The position numbers and the translations under genes were made by a program. From CAWABB01 sp963780165 (lineage in GTDB: Bacteria; Bacteroidota; Ignavibacteria; UBA10030; UBA6906), in NCBI GenBank assembly GCA_963780165.1, contig CAWABB010000001.1, positions 2,409,146-2,473,145 on the forward strand: DNA of 64,000 nt, written 5' to 3'. The first letter of the stretch is position 1. The number at the start of each line of letters is the position of its first letter. Shown here piece by piece: positions 40,201 through 48,600 of the stretch. Below the pieces are notes generated by a model. It did not search any database. It was not told where the DNA came from and worked only from the letters and a program-made list of their open reading frames with translations.

Positions 40201-40693
40201 CGAGGTCTCCGCCCGTCGGGACTCCTCCGTTCGGGCCGCCACCATTCCACTCGGCTACGTGGATGTAGTACGTCACCCCGGCCTGTGCGGCGAACGTGAG
40301 CTGCGACTGGCGGACCACTCCCGGATTCACGTCGTCGTTGCAGGCTGCGAGCGTGAGGGCGCCGCACGTGCCGGTGAGCAGGCCCATGGCGATGTCGTAG
40401 TCGGCGGGGGTGCTGCCCACGGTGCTGACCGTGACATACTGCGCGGCCGGAGCGGTATACACGAACCACACGGTCTTGCCCCCGCCTCCGTCCGCACATG
40501 TAAGCGCCGGATCCGAGGCATTGGGAGTCGCAAGTCTGGTGTTCTGCGTGGCGGTGAACGGCAACGAGCCGATGACCGTCGCTCCGGAGCATTCATCGTT
40601 GGCGGGCGCTTGTGCGACCGCATGTGAGCATATCAACATTCCAGCGACCGCGACCAGGACTAGCCGCAGGCTGAATGTGCTCGCAAACCTCAT
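37280..40693 (-). CDS. T9SS-exported propeller protein, paralogue 1 of a coupled pair
   Basis: A 1137-residue exported protein. Signal peptide to VAQA, then an extra PPC-like N-terminal domain (NDECSGATVIGSLPFTA, KTVWFVYTAPAAQYVTVST, DYDIAMGLLTG) that paralogue 2 lacks. The shared central domain follows (IPPDPDLAVGPNHVIAVVN, FDPQVIYDHHAGRWVMTWA, SDDSNPLGTWYSWATP), then an Ig segment, propeller repeats (YRIDLETNDTTFVGSAQGI) and a T9SS sorting domain (LAQNYPNPFNPSTTIRFSLP, ending TRKMLLVK). GGGGAGGT precedes the ATG and a strong promoter lies at 40727-40755. The central domain keeps the same order of motifs as paralogue 2, pointing to tandem duplication. Confidence 0.83.
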   Translation of the reverse strand: MRFASTFSLRLVLVAVAGMLICSHAVAQAPANDECSGATVIGSLPFTATQNTRLATPNASDPALTCADGGGGKTVWFVYTAPAAQYVTVSTVGSTPADYDIAMGLLTGTCGALTLAACNDDVNPGVVRQSQLTFAAQAGVTYYIHVAEWNGGGPNGGVPTGGDLVFTASVASGLAPLAKGPKTGSVPSGVSVSTDPYTPESPFFKRTNIPPRVNRPRKYLPDPPKLVPPAAPAGSNYFEARVDKRSSTASQPLILNEFTGIPDQSVRIPPDPDLAVGPNHVIAVVNSRFRIYEKTGTVLKTIEADQWYAPIAPHNWAPFDPQVIYDHHAGRWVMTWAHVEDTVSATIFISVSDDSNPLGTWYSWATPSNALGDSATIQWDDYPQLGYDAEAVYVTGRMFPLGTRPAPFFNRLRIFPKSSLYASTGGALTWFDLWDFRDPANPDIAPDGLQAANVFGTTGVQFVLTDSPFETGTYFSLWKISSPSTAPSVTGSYIPVTAFTYHQNAGQLGGGALPIEAGTRRLRSNPVYRDSSLWAVHTIASGSGDQYSAVRYIRINPFTDALLEDVAVGMEGFWHYYAALMPDQNKNLIVTFSRSGETEYAGAYIASRKAGDPPGLSMSVAVKAGEGNYVKDFGSGRNRWGDYNGIALDPVDNDAVWVHTEYAASGNRWGNWIAMAKVGPLPGAYVNIEPGLMSFPSMDTGGSTLADTVIVLSAGEDPLTIESIAFPGQDYVYTGPPLSFPYNVPYLTSLALPFRFTPKRTGEVLDSVVIVSNAANKPRLVVTLRGQGVDISPAVKGVMYAVNSPAPSRLMVLNTMNGTASEIGSLPAGEIQGLTVQPSTGKLHGSVSSANATAVYRINATTAEAVLVRHVPLGNMRAIAFSPGDTLFGATTGGRLYRIDLETNDTTFVGSAQGINYSSIAFDPITGALWASVRPAFGTGKDKIYTVHTATGDTTLVGGTTLGLITPGIAFDEAGGLFAIAGTGTAASQLYQLDRNTAVASLIGSTEKTGVTAIAIKTGSQATSIEEISTSEIPRRFELAQNYPNPFNPSTTIRFSLPSPSHVQLSVHNMLGQEVARLVDMQMAAGAYASVWDGRTQSGLIAATGMYIYRLQATPTDGNETGAGNTFVETRKMLLVK

Positions 40694-40726
40694 GGAAACC
40701 TCCCCAAAAAGAGATGCTATTCTTCT

Positions 40727-40755
40727 ATTTTACCAATGACTACCAAGACTTGCAA
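40727..40755 (-). promoter_or_regulatory. promoter of the coupled T9SS paralogue pair
   Basis: On the minus strand, TTGCAA (40755-40750), a 17-bp spacer, and TAAAAT (40732-40727). The leader to the ATG at 40693 is about 27 nt and contains GGGGAGG. Confidence 0.65.
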
Positions 40756-40770
40756 GCAAAGACGGCTCGT

Positions 40771-40968
40771 CTAGTGGTGCTCTTGGCCTGCACCCGGAAA
40801 TCCGGACGCTCCCGGCAACCTGGATTCCAGACGCGCCGGCTGGTGAATAAGCACCGGCAGGCACTGAGGGCATACGCTCAGCTGCTGTGACCTGTACTCC
40901 AGCGGCAACAACGCAACCTCTTCGGACGATCGTCCGCAGGAGAGGCAGGTATTCAGGGATGTGGGCAT
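40771..40968 (-). CDS. small zinc-ribbon protein
   Basis: A 65-residue protein with two CxxC knuckles (NTCLSCGRSSEE and LSVCPQCLPVLIHQP) separated by about 20 residues, a typical zinc ribbon. The segment CPQCLPVLIHxPxxL recurs, from memory, in short FCB and Chloroflexota proteins of unknown role. GAGGAG stands 8 bp before ATG 40968; the TTG at 40974 is less likely. It lies between the T9SS paralogue pair and the GT9 gene, all on the minus strand. Confidence 0.7.
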   Translation of the reverse strand: MPTSLNTCLSCGRSSEEVALLPLEYRSQQLSVCPQCLPVLIHQPARLESRLPGASGFPGAGQEHH

Positions 40969-41038
40969 GGTCAATGCTCCTCGGGTGTAGGGAATGCTGT
41001 GAGATGCCGCGATCGTTCGGCGATGCGAGGTCCTGACT

Positions 41039-42109
41039 TCATTGTCCGACTTCGCGCCGAGGCCGTTCAGCTTCCAGCATCAGCGCGACCGCCTCGGCTG
41101 CCTGCGCGACGTGGATGCCTCCCTCAAACTGGCAGACGTGCGGATCGCCGGGACATTGTTGCTGGCAGTACGCCTCGGAAGGGAGGAGCACTGCTGATCG
41201 GTTTCCCTGCGGACCCCAGAGCCGTGGCGAACATGCGGTGAGCGGACAGAACAGCGACACCGTGGGAACTCCCAGACCTGCTGCGATGTGCATGGGTCCC
41301 GTGCTGGCGGACACGAGGAGCGAGAAATGAGAGATCACCGCCATCAGTTCCCGGAGCGTCAGCGCGCCGACCATATCGATGACGCGTGTCGACGTCAGTC
41401 CCGCGAACGCCCGTGAAAACTCTTTCTCCGCTTCTGACCCCGTGACAACGATCCTCGCAGACGGATGGCGCTCAAGAATCTCTCCGGCGAGCTCTGCATA
41501 CCTATCGATGCGCCAGTTCGGGGCAGACTTGCCGCTGCCGGGATGCATCCCCACCAGTACCGACGTCGTGCCCTGGAGTCCGGCGCCGCGCAGTCGTAAC
41601 GCAGCTGCCAGGCGTTCGTCTTCCGTAAGGAACACTTCTGTTGTGAGGTCGGTCGACCGCACGCCGATCGCTCTTCCGAGATCCAGACAGTAGTCGGCCT
41701 CGTGTCGAAGCGGGACATACTTGTTCCGGCTGACCGTCCGCATGAACGTCAGAGCTTCGTACAGCTTCGTTCCAACGCCGATGCGTGTGCGGATGCCGGC
41801 GGCGAACAGCATCCAGGCCATCCGTTCGGTGGGTAGCAGAAGCAGTGCCGTGTCGAACTTCCTCGAACGCAGCATGGCGACCTGCGCCCAGAACCCTGCG
41901 CGGGCCGCGTGCGCCCCTGCTGGATCATCGATCAGGATCTCGTCAAGGTGGGGGTTGTGGAGAAGAACCTCTCTCGTGTATGGCCGGACGAGGGCTGCCA
42001 GGTGCGCGTGCGGAAACGTATTCCGGAGCGCCCGGATCAGCGGCGTCGCGAGGACGACGTCCCCGACGCGATCGGTGCGGACAACAAGAATTCTGGAGTG
42101 TTTGGGCAT
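41039..42109 (-). CDS. glycosyltransferase family 9 (heptosyltransferase-like)
   Basis: A 356-residue GT-B enzyme. Visible: ILVVRTDRVGDVVLATPLI (N-terminal G-D block), ALRNTFPHAHLAALVRPY, VLVGMHPGSGKSAPNWRIDR (the family G.HPG.....W), RIVVTGSEAEKEF, and the nucleotide-sugar segment SLLVSASTGPMHIAAGLGVP followed by SLFCP. GT9 enzymes add heptose or related sugars to lipopolysaccharide core. Start is ATG 42109, since homology begins at PKHSRIL; the frame to 42223 adds nothing recognisable. It acts at the cytoplasmic face of the inner membrane. Confidence 0.9.
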   Translation of the reverse strand: MPKHSRILVVRTDRVGDVVLATPLIRALRNTFPHAHLAALVRPYTREVLLHNPHLDEILIDDPAGAHAARAGFWAQVAMLRSRKFDTALLLLPTERMAWMLFAAGIRTRIGVGTKLYEALTFMRTVSRNKYVPLRHEADYCLDLGRAIGVRSTDLTTEVFLTEDERLAAALRLRGAGLQGTTSVLVGMHPGSGKSAPNWRIDRYAELAGEILERHPSARIVVTGSEAEKEFSRAFAGLTSTRVIDMVGALTLRELMAVISHFSLLVSASTGPMHIAAGLGVPTVSLFCPLTACSPRLWGPQGNRSAVLLPSEAYCQQQCPGDPHVCQFEGGIHVAQAAEAVALMLEAERPRREVGQ

Positions 42110-42315
42110 ACGAAAAGATGCGTATCCGTAAATATACCGAAATTCGCGGTAGAATGGAGATCTCCCCGCTGGCCCGGCGGCCCCCTGGCAGTTGCGCGGC
42201 CCAACCCTTGTGATGCCGCCCACAGTCGGTGAAGAAGCCCCGCAGTAGATTCAGATTGCAGTGCGCCCTCCGCTCCCCTGATTTCTTCCACATCCGTGCG
42301 TTCATGGGGTCCTCT

Positions 42316-42606
42316 ATGGATTTCCGAAAACTCCTTGGCATTGAAGACCTCCCGTCCGGACGCCTTCACCGGCAGTTTCGCGTTACGATCGAGCGAAAGA
42401 CCCCGGCGGCGCTCCTCGAGTTCGAAGCTACGGTCAACGGGTATTTCGTTGGCAGCAGGGGGAAGGCGGATTTCATCGCCGAAGGGATCAAGGTCAAAGG
42501 TATCCCAACGATGGATCTCCGGCATTTCATGCCTGACGAGATCAGGGCCGTGAAGAAGCACGCTATCGCCGTCGAGTATCCGAAGCTGCTGTCGCCCAAG
42601 GTCTGA
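42316..42606 (+). CDS. hypothetical protein
   Basis: A 96-residue product with mixed alpha/beta character, no signal peptide and no cysteines. Motif-like pieces are LLGIEDLPSGRLHRQFRVTI and IKVKGIPTMDLRHFMPDEI; I do not recognise them. ATG 42316 has GGGG seven bases upstream; ATG 42304 is a possible alternative. It diverges from GT9 and has no partner downstream for 557 bp. Confidence 0.55.
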   Translation: MDFRKLLGIEDLPSGRLHRQFRVTIERKTPAALLEFEATVNGYFVGSRGKADFIAEGIKVKGIPTMDLRHFMPDEIRAVKKHAIAVEYPKLLSPKV

Positions 42607-43163
42607 GGCACCGCCTGGGGCCTCGTTTGCACGCCCGCCGGGCTTGCGGCGCAGACTGGCCCGAATGCCCCGCCTGCATTCGCCGGGAATCTGTACCTTT
42701 CCAGCATCCTGCACCTTCCAGAGTTCGCTGGACCCGCTCAATCGCCGGGATTCTCCTCCGTTCTACACTCCTGCCGTCACCGCATCACTTGCATTCTTTG
42801 TGACCTTTCTTGACCATACAGATCAGCGTGTCTGTGTTGTGGCCACCCCTTGCAGTTCCCGGTGAGAAAACCGGAGCTGCTGATGCGTGGTCCCACGCCG
42901 ATGTGGTGCAGTATCGTTTTCGCGCTCGTTGCAGTGAGCGTCACTGGCGCAGCCCGCGTGGTCCCGCACAATCCGGGTGATGGACCTGATCCCGCCAAAC
43001 GTTGACCGTCCATCCGCGGCGGAGTGAGGGCTGCGGCGGGTGGGAGAATGCGTGTGGCGGGGCAGGGGCGCACGCGATCGGCCTGCAACGGGCACTTGAC
43101 TGGGTTGGACGGCGCGCGTACCTTACGGCGCCGACGACATGTTGATCGAAAGGAACAGGGATC
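42607..43163. other. 557-bp intergenic region
   Basis: No convincing coding frame or RNA gene. It holds a promoter for the LiaF-like gene at its end (TTGACT at 43096-43101, 17 bp, TACCTT at 43119-43124). The rest contains no strong hairpin or repeat that I could find. Confidence 0.5.
43096..43124 (+). promoter_or_regulatory. promoter of the LiaF-like gene and probably hrpB
   Basis: TTGACT (43096-43101), 17-bp spacer, TACCTT (43119-43124); the predicted start is about 33 nt before the ATG at 43164. Confidence 0.6.
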
Positions 43164-43850
43164 ATGACACAGGCGAAGATCCACCGGAGCACCGGAAGCC
43201 TCATCTTCGGCTCGATGCTCGCCCTCCTTGGAGTGGTGCTGCTGCTTGACAACCTCGGCCTCATCGATGCGGGCGACGTGTTGCAGTTCTGGCCCCTTCT
43301 GCTCGTCGTTTTCGGCGTTGTTCAGATCTCGCAGCGCAGCGACACGGGCGGCAAGACGTTCGGCATGATCGTTGGCATCATCGGCCTGTGGCTCCTGTTG
43401 AACAATCTCGACATCGTATCGCTCAGCATATTTGCGCTGTGGCCGCTGCTGCTCATCGGCCTTGGCATCCTGCTGCTGGTCCGTTCGTCCAACGCGGATC
43501 TCCCGGCAGCGACCGAGAGCGGCGGGGTTCTGAGTGCGTTCGCGGTGCTCAGCGGCGCGCGCCGCGTCAGCTCCAGCAAGGATCTCGAGGGTGGGAAGCT
43601 GACGGCGGTCATGGGCGGCTGTGAAATCGATTTGCGCCAGGCAGACATCAAGGGCGATTCCGCGACGATCGATGTCTTCGCGTTTGCGGGGGGGATCGAC
43701 ATGACGGTGCCGGCGGGCTGGGTCGTCGAGAGCCGTGTCACTCCGATCCTCGGCGGCGTCGATGACAAGACGACACATCCTGCGGCCGGCGGCAAGACAC
43801 TCGTCGTCACAGGGAGCGTCATCATGGGCGGGATCGAGATTAAGAACTGA
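43164..43850 (+). CDS. LiaF-like membrane protein
   Basis: A 228-residue protein. Four hydrophobic segments (LIFGSMLALLGVVLLLDNLG, WPLLLVVFGVVQI, FGMIVGIIGLWLLLNNL, LWPLLLIGLGILLLV) are followed by a soluble C-terminal domain (VLSAFAVLSGARRVSSSKDL, LTAVMGGCEIDLRQADI, VFAFAGGIDMTVPAGW, VTGSVIMGGIEIKN). This order is that of the DUF5668/LiaF group, which senses or modulates cell-envelope stress signalling in Firmicutes; the role in this organism is not known. It is 2 bp upstream of hrpB. Confidence 0.82.
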   Translation: MTQAKIHRSTGSLIFGSMLALLGVVLLLDNLGLIDAGDVLQFWPLLLVVFGVVQISQRSDTGGKTFGMIVGIIGLWLLLNNLDIVSLSIFALWPLLLIGLGILLLVRSSNADLPAATESGGVLSAFAVLSGARRVSSSKDLEGGKLTAVMGGCEIDLRQADIKGDSATIDVFAFAGGIDMTVPAGWVVESRVTPILGGVDDKTTHPAAGGKTLVVTGSVIMGGIEIKN

Positions 43851-43852
43851 GC

Positions 43853-46336
43853 GTGACGCCCGCTCCGCAACAGCAGCTCCCGGTTGACCAGATCCTTCCG
43901 CAACTCACCGGGGCGCTCTCCGCTTCCACGCGCCTCGTCCTTTCGGCTCCGCCCGGAGCGGGCAAGACCACGCGCGTACCCATTGCGCTTCTGGCTTCGC
44001 AGGCGATCGGTACCGGCGGCATCATCATGCTTGAGCCAAGGAGGATTGCCGCTCGGCGCTCGGCAGAGTACATGGCGCAGCTGATGGGCGAAAGAGTCGG
44101 CGCCACAGTCGGATACAGAATCCGGGGCGATACCAGGGTCGGGCCTTCGACACGCATCCAGGTTGTGACAGAGGGCGTGCTGACGAGGCTCCTTCAGGAG
44201 AGCCCCGACCTGCCCGGCACCTCCCTTGTGATCTTCGACGAGTTTCACGAGCGCAGTATCCACGCCGACATCGGTCTTGCGCTCACCCTCGACGTACAGG
44301 AAACCCTCCGGCCTGATCTCCGCATCCTTGTCATGTCAGCGACGATCGATTGCGTTGCCGTTGCCGGGCTGCTCGGCGGAGCCCGGACCATCGCGGCCGA
44401 GGGGCGTCAGTTCCCCGTGGAGACACGCTATGCGAGTTTCGCGTCCACATCGCCTCTTGAGCGGCGGGTCGTTGATGTCATCATTCGGGCGCTTGCCGAA
44501 AACAGCGGGGACCTCCTGGTATTCCTGCCTGGGGCCGCGGAGATCCGTAGAGCCGAGCGCGCGCTGACGGAGAAGGGGCTCCCGGAAGTCGCCGCCGTCC
44601 TCCCGCTCTACGCGGACCTGCCTGCGGAGCGGCAGCAAGAGGCGCTTGCGTTGCCGCAGCAGGGCAGAAGGAAGGTCATTCTGTCGACCAGCGTTGCCGA
44701 GACTAGCCTGACCATTGACGGGGTCAGCGTTGTCGTTGATGCAGGTCTGGCGCGGATGGCCAGGTTCGATCCGCGGCGCGGGATGTCGGGCCTCGTCACG
44801 GTGCCGGTCTCCCAGGCTTCGGCGGACCAGCGGTGCGGACGCGCGGGGCGTACGGGCCCGGGGGTATGCTACCGGCTCTGGACGCGTGAGGAGCATGCGC
44901 AGCTCCCCCGTTTTGCGCCGGCCGAGATCACGGTGGCCGACCTCGCCCCGCTTGCGCTCGACCTTGCCCGATGGGGCGGGAGGGAGCGGCTGCGATTTCT
45001 GGACCCGCCTCCGGACGCCCATCTCGCGAAGGCGGCAACGCTGCTTCGGGATCTTGGGGCGATGGATGAACGCGGGGCGTTGACCGCTCACGGAAAAAGG
45101 ATGGCGGAACTGCCTGTCCATCCACGGCTTGCGCACATGCTGATTCGGGGGAGAGAGCTGGGCTATGGCGCTCTGGCGTGCGATCTGGCGGCGCTGCTTG
45201 AAGAGCGCGACATGGTCTCGCGCGGCGATCCGCCCGACGTGGATCTGGAGACAAGGCTGGCCGCACTTCGCGGGGAGATCTCTGCCGATCGCGCATTACG
45301 GGATCGGGTCCTGCGTGAATCCGGCCGCCTCAGGAGCATGCTTGGAGTCGGGCAGGAGCGATCACGCGGCCCGTCAGGCATGCTTGTCGGCCTCGGCTAT
45401 CCAGAACGCATCGCCCAGCATCGATCCGGTGAACGCTACCTCATGGCTGGAGGATCCGGGGCGGTGCTCCCGTCCGGAAGCCCGCTCGCCAGGGAGCGAT
45501 ACCTCGCGATTGCCGAGGTCGATGGGGTCGGTCAGGAAGTCCGCGTGTTCTTGGCGGCCGCCGTCAGCGAAGACGACCTGAAGACTATCGTCGGCGATCG
45601 AACGCGCTGGGAAGATGTCGCGCGCTGGGATCCGGTGGAGCAGGAAGTTGTCGCTCGCCGTGTGCGCCGGTTCGGTTCTCTTGTGCTGGAAGAGAGGACT
45701 GCTCCTCTGGATCAGGAGCGGGACATGCGCATCATGCTTGACGGCATTGCAAGCCTGGGACTGGATGCGCTGCCGTGGGACGAACGAGCGGCAGACTTCC
45801 GGCTGAGGTCGGAATGGATCCGCACCGCGGGGCTCGCCGGACCGGACTGGCCCGACCTGAGCGACAGTCATTTGCTGGGGACACTCGGGGACTGGCTGGG
45901 ACCGCACCTGGTGGGCATGACACGTCGTGCACACCTTTCGTCGCTGAAGATGGACGCGATCCTTCGTGCGCTTCACACTCACCGGCAACTGCGAGAGATG
46001 ACGCGGCTCGCGCCGGACTTCATACAGGTCCCAACCGGGAGCCGCATCAGGGTGCAGTATGCTCCGGGAGAAGCGCCGGTCCTGGCGGTCCGCCTGCAGG
46101 AGCTCTTCGGCCAGACTGACACGCCCAGTGTGGGCGGGGGCGCCGTGCCAGTGCTTGTGCACCTCCTGTCGCCGGCCGGCCGGCCGCTTGCCGTGACCAG
46201 GGACCTCAAGAGCTTCTGGGCCAACGCCTACAAGGAAGTCCGGAAGGAGATGCGGGGGCGGTATCCGAAGCACCACTGGCCGGAGGACCCGATCGCTGCC
46301 GTGCCGACGCGCCGGACCAAGCGTACGTCGCCCTAG
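43853..46336 (+). CDS. hrpB: ATP-dependent RNA helicase HrpB
   Basis: An 827-residue DExH helicase of full length. Motif I is SAPPGAGKTTRVPIAL, motif II is VIFDEFHERSIHADI (DEFH), motif III is LVMSATID, and motif VI is SADQRCGRAGRTGPG. HA2, OB-fold and an HrpB-specific C-terminal domain follow (ending near RYPKHHWPEDPIAAVPTRR). It starts at GTG, 2 bp after the LiaF-like stop, so it is probably cotranscribed. HrpB function in most bacteria is unclear; it probably acts on RNA in the cytoplasm. Confidence 0.93.
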   Translation: MTPAPQQQLPVDQILPQLTGALSASTRLVLSAPPGAGKTTRVPIALLASQAIGTGGIIMLEPRRIAARRSAEYMAQLMGERVGATVGYRIRGDTRVGPSTRIQVVTEGVLTRLLQESPDLPGTSLVIFDEFHERSIHADIGLALTLDVQETLRPDLRILVMSATIDCVAVAGLLGGARTIAAEGRQFPVETRYASFASTSPLERRVVDVIIRALAENSGDLLVFLPGAAEIRRAERALTEKGLPEVAAVLPLYADLPAERQQEALALPQQGRRKVILSTSVAETSLTIDGVSVVVDAGLARMARFDPRRGMSGLVTVPVSQASADQRCGRAGRTGPGVCYRLWTREEHAQLPRFAPAEITVADLAPLALDLARWGGRERLRFLDPPPDAHLAKAATLLRDLGAMDERGALTAHGKRMAELPVHPRLAHMLIRGRELGYGALACDLAALLEERDMVSRGDPPDVDLETRLAALRGEISADRALRDRVLRESGRLRSMLGVGQERSRGPSGMLVGLGYPERIAQHRSGERYLMAGGSGAVLPSGSPLARERYLAIAEVDGVGQEVRVFLAAAVSEDDLKTIVGDRTRWEDVARWDPVEQEVVARRVRRFGSLVLEERTAPLDQERDMRIMLDGIASLGLDALPWDERAADFRLRSEWIRTAGLAGPDWPDLSDSHLLGTLGDWLGPHLVGMTRRAHLSSLKMDAILRALHTHRQLREMTRLAPDFIQVPTGSRIRVQYAPGEAPVLAVRLQELFGQTDTPSVGGGAVPVLVHLLSPAGRPLAVTRDLKSFWANAYKEVRKEMRGRYPKHHWPEDPIAAVPTRRTKRTSP

Positions 46337-46453
46337 CCGCCGGTGGCCATCGGCTTGACACTCGAAGGCGAATTGCTGAAGTTGGCCGACGCCTGCAGCC
46401 ACATCGAATCGATGTTCCGGGACACATCCGGGCGAGGACACAAGAGAGAGATT

Positions 46454-47158
46454 ATGGACAAACGGATAAAGCTGTACGCAGCGCTCAGCGCCGTGTTCCT
46501 GACCGCACTGGTGATCGCCGAGACCACCGGCGGCAAGCTCATACAGATGGCGGCGAGCGACAATCTTGTCTTCACGATGACGATGGGTGTCATCCCGTTT
46601 CCGATCACGTTTCTTGTCACGGACATCATCAACGAGTATTTTGGTCGGCGGGGGATACGGTTCGTGACGTTTCTCGGCATGGGCATGGTGGTGATGGGGT
46701 TGGTCATTCTCCAGGTCGACATGGCGGTACCCGCGGCCGTTATCTCGCCCGTGTCGGACGAAGCGTTCAACGCGGTGTTCGGTGTCTCTGCAAGAATCTT
46801 CATCGGTTCGCTCATTGCGTATATCATCGGCCAGCTGGTGGACATCTCCGTCTTTCACGCGTTGCGGGAGCGGACGGGGGGGAAGATGCTCTGGCTGCGC
46901 GCTACAGGTTCTACTGTCGTCTCGCAGCTTGTCGATTCGTTCGTCGTGCTGACGATCGCGTTCCTCGGCACGCTCTCGATGGGACAGATTGTTCAGATCG
47001 GCATCACCAACTACGTCTACAAATTTCTGATTGCCCTCAGCATCACGCCGTTCCTCTATGTAGTCCATGCCCTCGTGGACCGGTATCTCGGAAGGGACCT
47101 TGCCGCGCAGATGGTGCGTGAAGCGCACCCCGATACTCCCCCGGTTCACACCTCCTGA
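46454..47158 (+). CDS. VUT family queuosine-precursor transporter (YhhQ-like)
   Basis: A 234-residue membrane protein with about six helices. Family marks: ALVIAETTGGKLIQM, GVIPFPITFLVTDIINEYFG (the conserved FP.tfl.tDi.nE.yG block), GSLIAYIIGQLVDISVF, LWLRATGSTVVSQLVDSFVV, and YKFLIALSITPFLYV. YhhQ imports queuosine precursors (preQ0/preQ1). ATG 46454 follows AGAGAGA; the longer frame to 46343 is not homologous. I see no preQ1 riboswitch upstream. Confidence 0.9.
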   Translation: MDKRIKLYAALSAVFLTALVIAETTGGKLIQMAASDNLVFTMTMGVIPFPITFLVTDIINEYFGRRGIRFVTFLGMGMVVMGLVILQVDMAVPAAVISPVSDEAFNAVFGVSARIFIGSLIAYIIGQLVDISVFHALRERTGGKMLWLRATGSTVVSQLVDSFVVLTIAFLGTLSMGQIVQIGITNYVYKFLIALSITPFLYVVHALVDRYLGRDLAAQMVREAHPDTPPVHTS

Positions 47159-47480
47159 GCCCCCTCGAGCGACTCCTGCACCGGTTTGTGCGGGAGATGC
47201 AGACTGGCGTGCGCGCAACCTGCGCGGGTCAGGAACCACACCCTGCCTTCCGATGCAGTCCTGTGTGCAATAGGCGCGTGAGACCCCTCCTGCAGGACAT
47301 CCAGGTATCCGTGCGACCTGCCGTGGCGCGGTGACGTTCGACCCTCCCCTGTGTAGGTTTATCGCCCCGGCATACACATCCGTCCCAAATCCGGAACCCT
47401 GCATTTCTGTGCTCGTATCGCCATACAGAGCGAGGGGACGATCCACGTGAGGGGGAGCATACGGTGAAAGGAGAGGGGCC
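47159..47480. other. 322-bp intergenic region
   Basis: No gene, tRNA or clear promoter seen between the transporter and the HEAT-repeat gene. It contains only short GC-rich direct repeats. Confidence 0.5.
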
Positions 47481-47930
47481 ATGCGTACCAGCATTCTGGT
47501 TGTAGCGTTGGCGGTTTTGGCCGCCAGTTTTTCGCCTGTGGCGTCGGGGGAGGACAGCAAGGATCCCGCGGTTTGCAGGGCGATTCCAAATCTGATGATT
47601 GCGATACAGTCCGACAATACCGGGCTCAGGGAGAGCGCCGCGTATTTCCTCGGAGAGTACAAATGTCAGCGGGCCGTCATCCCTCTGATGGGCATCCTGA
47701 AGAGCGACCGGCGGGCATCGACGCGCGCCGTGGCCGCGCTGGCGTTGTGCAGGATCGGGGATGCGAGGGGGTTGTTCGCCGTCCGGCGTGCGGTTCAGTT
47801 TGACAACAATGCCGGCGTCCAGCGCCTCTGCGCCTGGTACTACAACGAGTATGTTGCGCCAGGTTCATATGCGTTCATCAAGAAGTCGGAGGAGAGCCCG
47901 CCTGCGCTGGCGACCCAACTCGCCGAATAA
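47481..47930 (+). CDS. exported HEAT-repeat protein
   Basis: A 149-residue protein. A signal peptide (RTSILVVALAVLAASFSPVA, cut near ASG) is followed by three HEAT-like helix pairs: SDNTGLRESAAYFLGEYK, AVIPLMGILKSDRRASTRAV, and AALALCRIGDARGLFAVRRA. Two Cys flank the first repeats. It is probably periplasmic and involved in protein contacts; the partner is unknown. GGAGAGGGGCC precedes the ATG. A strong terminator follows at 47961-48002. Confidence 0.75.
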   Translation: MRTSILVVALAVLAASFSPVASGEDSKDPAVCRAIPNLMIAIQSDNTGLRESAAYFLGEYKCQRAVIPLMGILKSDRRASTRAVAALALCRIGDARGLFAVRRAVQFDNNAGVQRLCAWYYNEYVAPGSYAFIKKSEESPPALATQLAE

Positions 47931-47960
47931 GACCCGTTGGCGAGGCTCCTCCTTCAGGTA

Positions 47961-48002
47961 TGGGCGGTTGTTCCCTCCCAGGCGGCCGCCCATCCCCTTT
48001 TT
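47961..48002 (+). terminator. intrinsic terminator of the HEAT-repeat gene
   Basis: TGGGCGG (47961-47967) and CCGCCCA (47986-47992) form a perfect 7-bp stem, followed by TCCCCTTTTT. It is 31 bp after the stop codon. Confidence 0.65.
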
Positions 48003-48210
48003 CCTCATTTTGAGATACGCGCCTCTCTACGTTTGACGATTCTACAAATGTACAAGGGGCGCCTGCGACCACCCGTCCGTTACTCTCTCTTCCAGCCCGC
48101 ACAGCCTTACTCCTGAGGGTATTCCAGTCGTCGTCATCCAGGCCAGACTGGCACGCGGATGGCTATGTATATAAATGAGTGACCGATGTAGAACATCTCA
48201 TTCGGGAGCT

Positions 48211-48600
48211 ATGCGACGCGAACACGATCATAAGAGGGGTTCCCTATTTCGACAGTGCCCGACGTGTGGAACGCGCTGGGACTCGAGGGGGGCCTTCCTT
48301 GGTGATCCCCAGAACCAGTGGAACGGCTACCAGAAAGATCTTACGAAGGGAAAGCGGGCCATTGAGAGTGCGGGCTACGCTGTGTTCACGCACATGACGC
48401 ATGAGTGCGGCACATCGATGGCCATTCCCGTGTGCGATCTCGGGGTTCTCCTCGGATGTCCTAATCTTGGCCCTGCGGGCCAGTGCTCCTGTGCCACATC
48501 GAAGCCGCAGGAGGCGAGCGTTGAGTCGCAGAACTGCAAGCTCACAGGTGACGCACGGGGGGGGCAGGGAAACGTTGCAGCCCCGGGGCAGGCTGCGTGA
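48211..48600 (+). CDS. Cys-rich hypothetical protein with a CPxCG head
   Basis: A 129-residue product. RQCPTCGTRWDSRGAFLGDP is a zinc-knuckle-like head, followed by WNGYQKDLTKGKRAI and THMTHECGTSMAIPVCDLG; this C..CG.xW.SR..FL.DP...GYQ....CGT..A layout recurs, from memory, in small uncharacterised proteins. The C-terminal third adds more Cys (GCPNLGPAGQCSCAT) and a Gly/Ala tail. ATG 48211 follows GGGAG closely; ATG 48175 lies inside a TATATA box and is less likely. The function is unknown. Confidence 0.6.
   Translation: MRREHDHKRGSLFRQCPTCGTRWDSRGAFLGDPQNQWNGYQKDLTKGKRAIESAGYAVFTHMTHECGTSMAIPVCDLGVLLGCPNLGPAGQCSCATSKPQEASVESQNCKLTGDARGGQGNVAAPGQAA

Noticed and set aside
45374..47662. Very long minus-strand frame (762 codons) across hrpB and the YhhQ-like gene
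   Set aside because: It is antisense to two clear family members, has Arg/His-rich shadow composition typical of high-GC DNA, and carries no motif.
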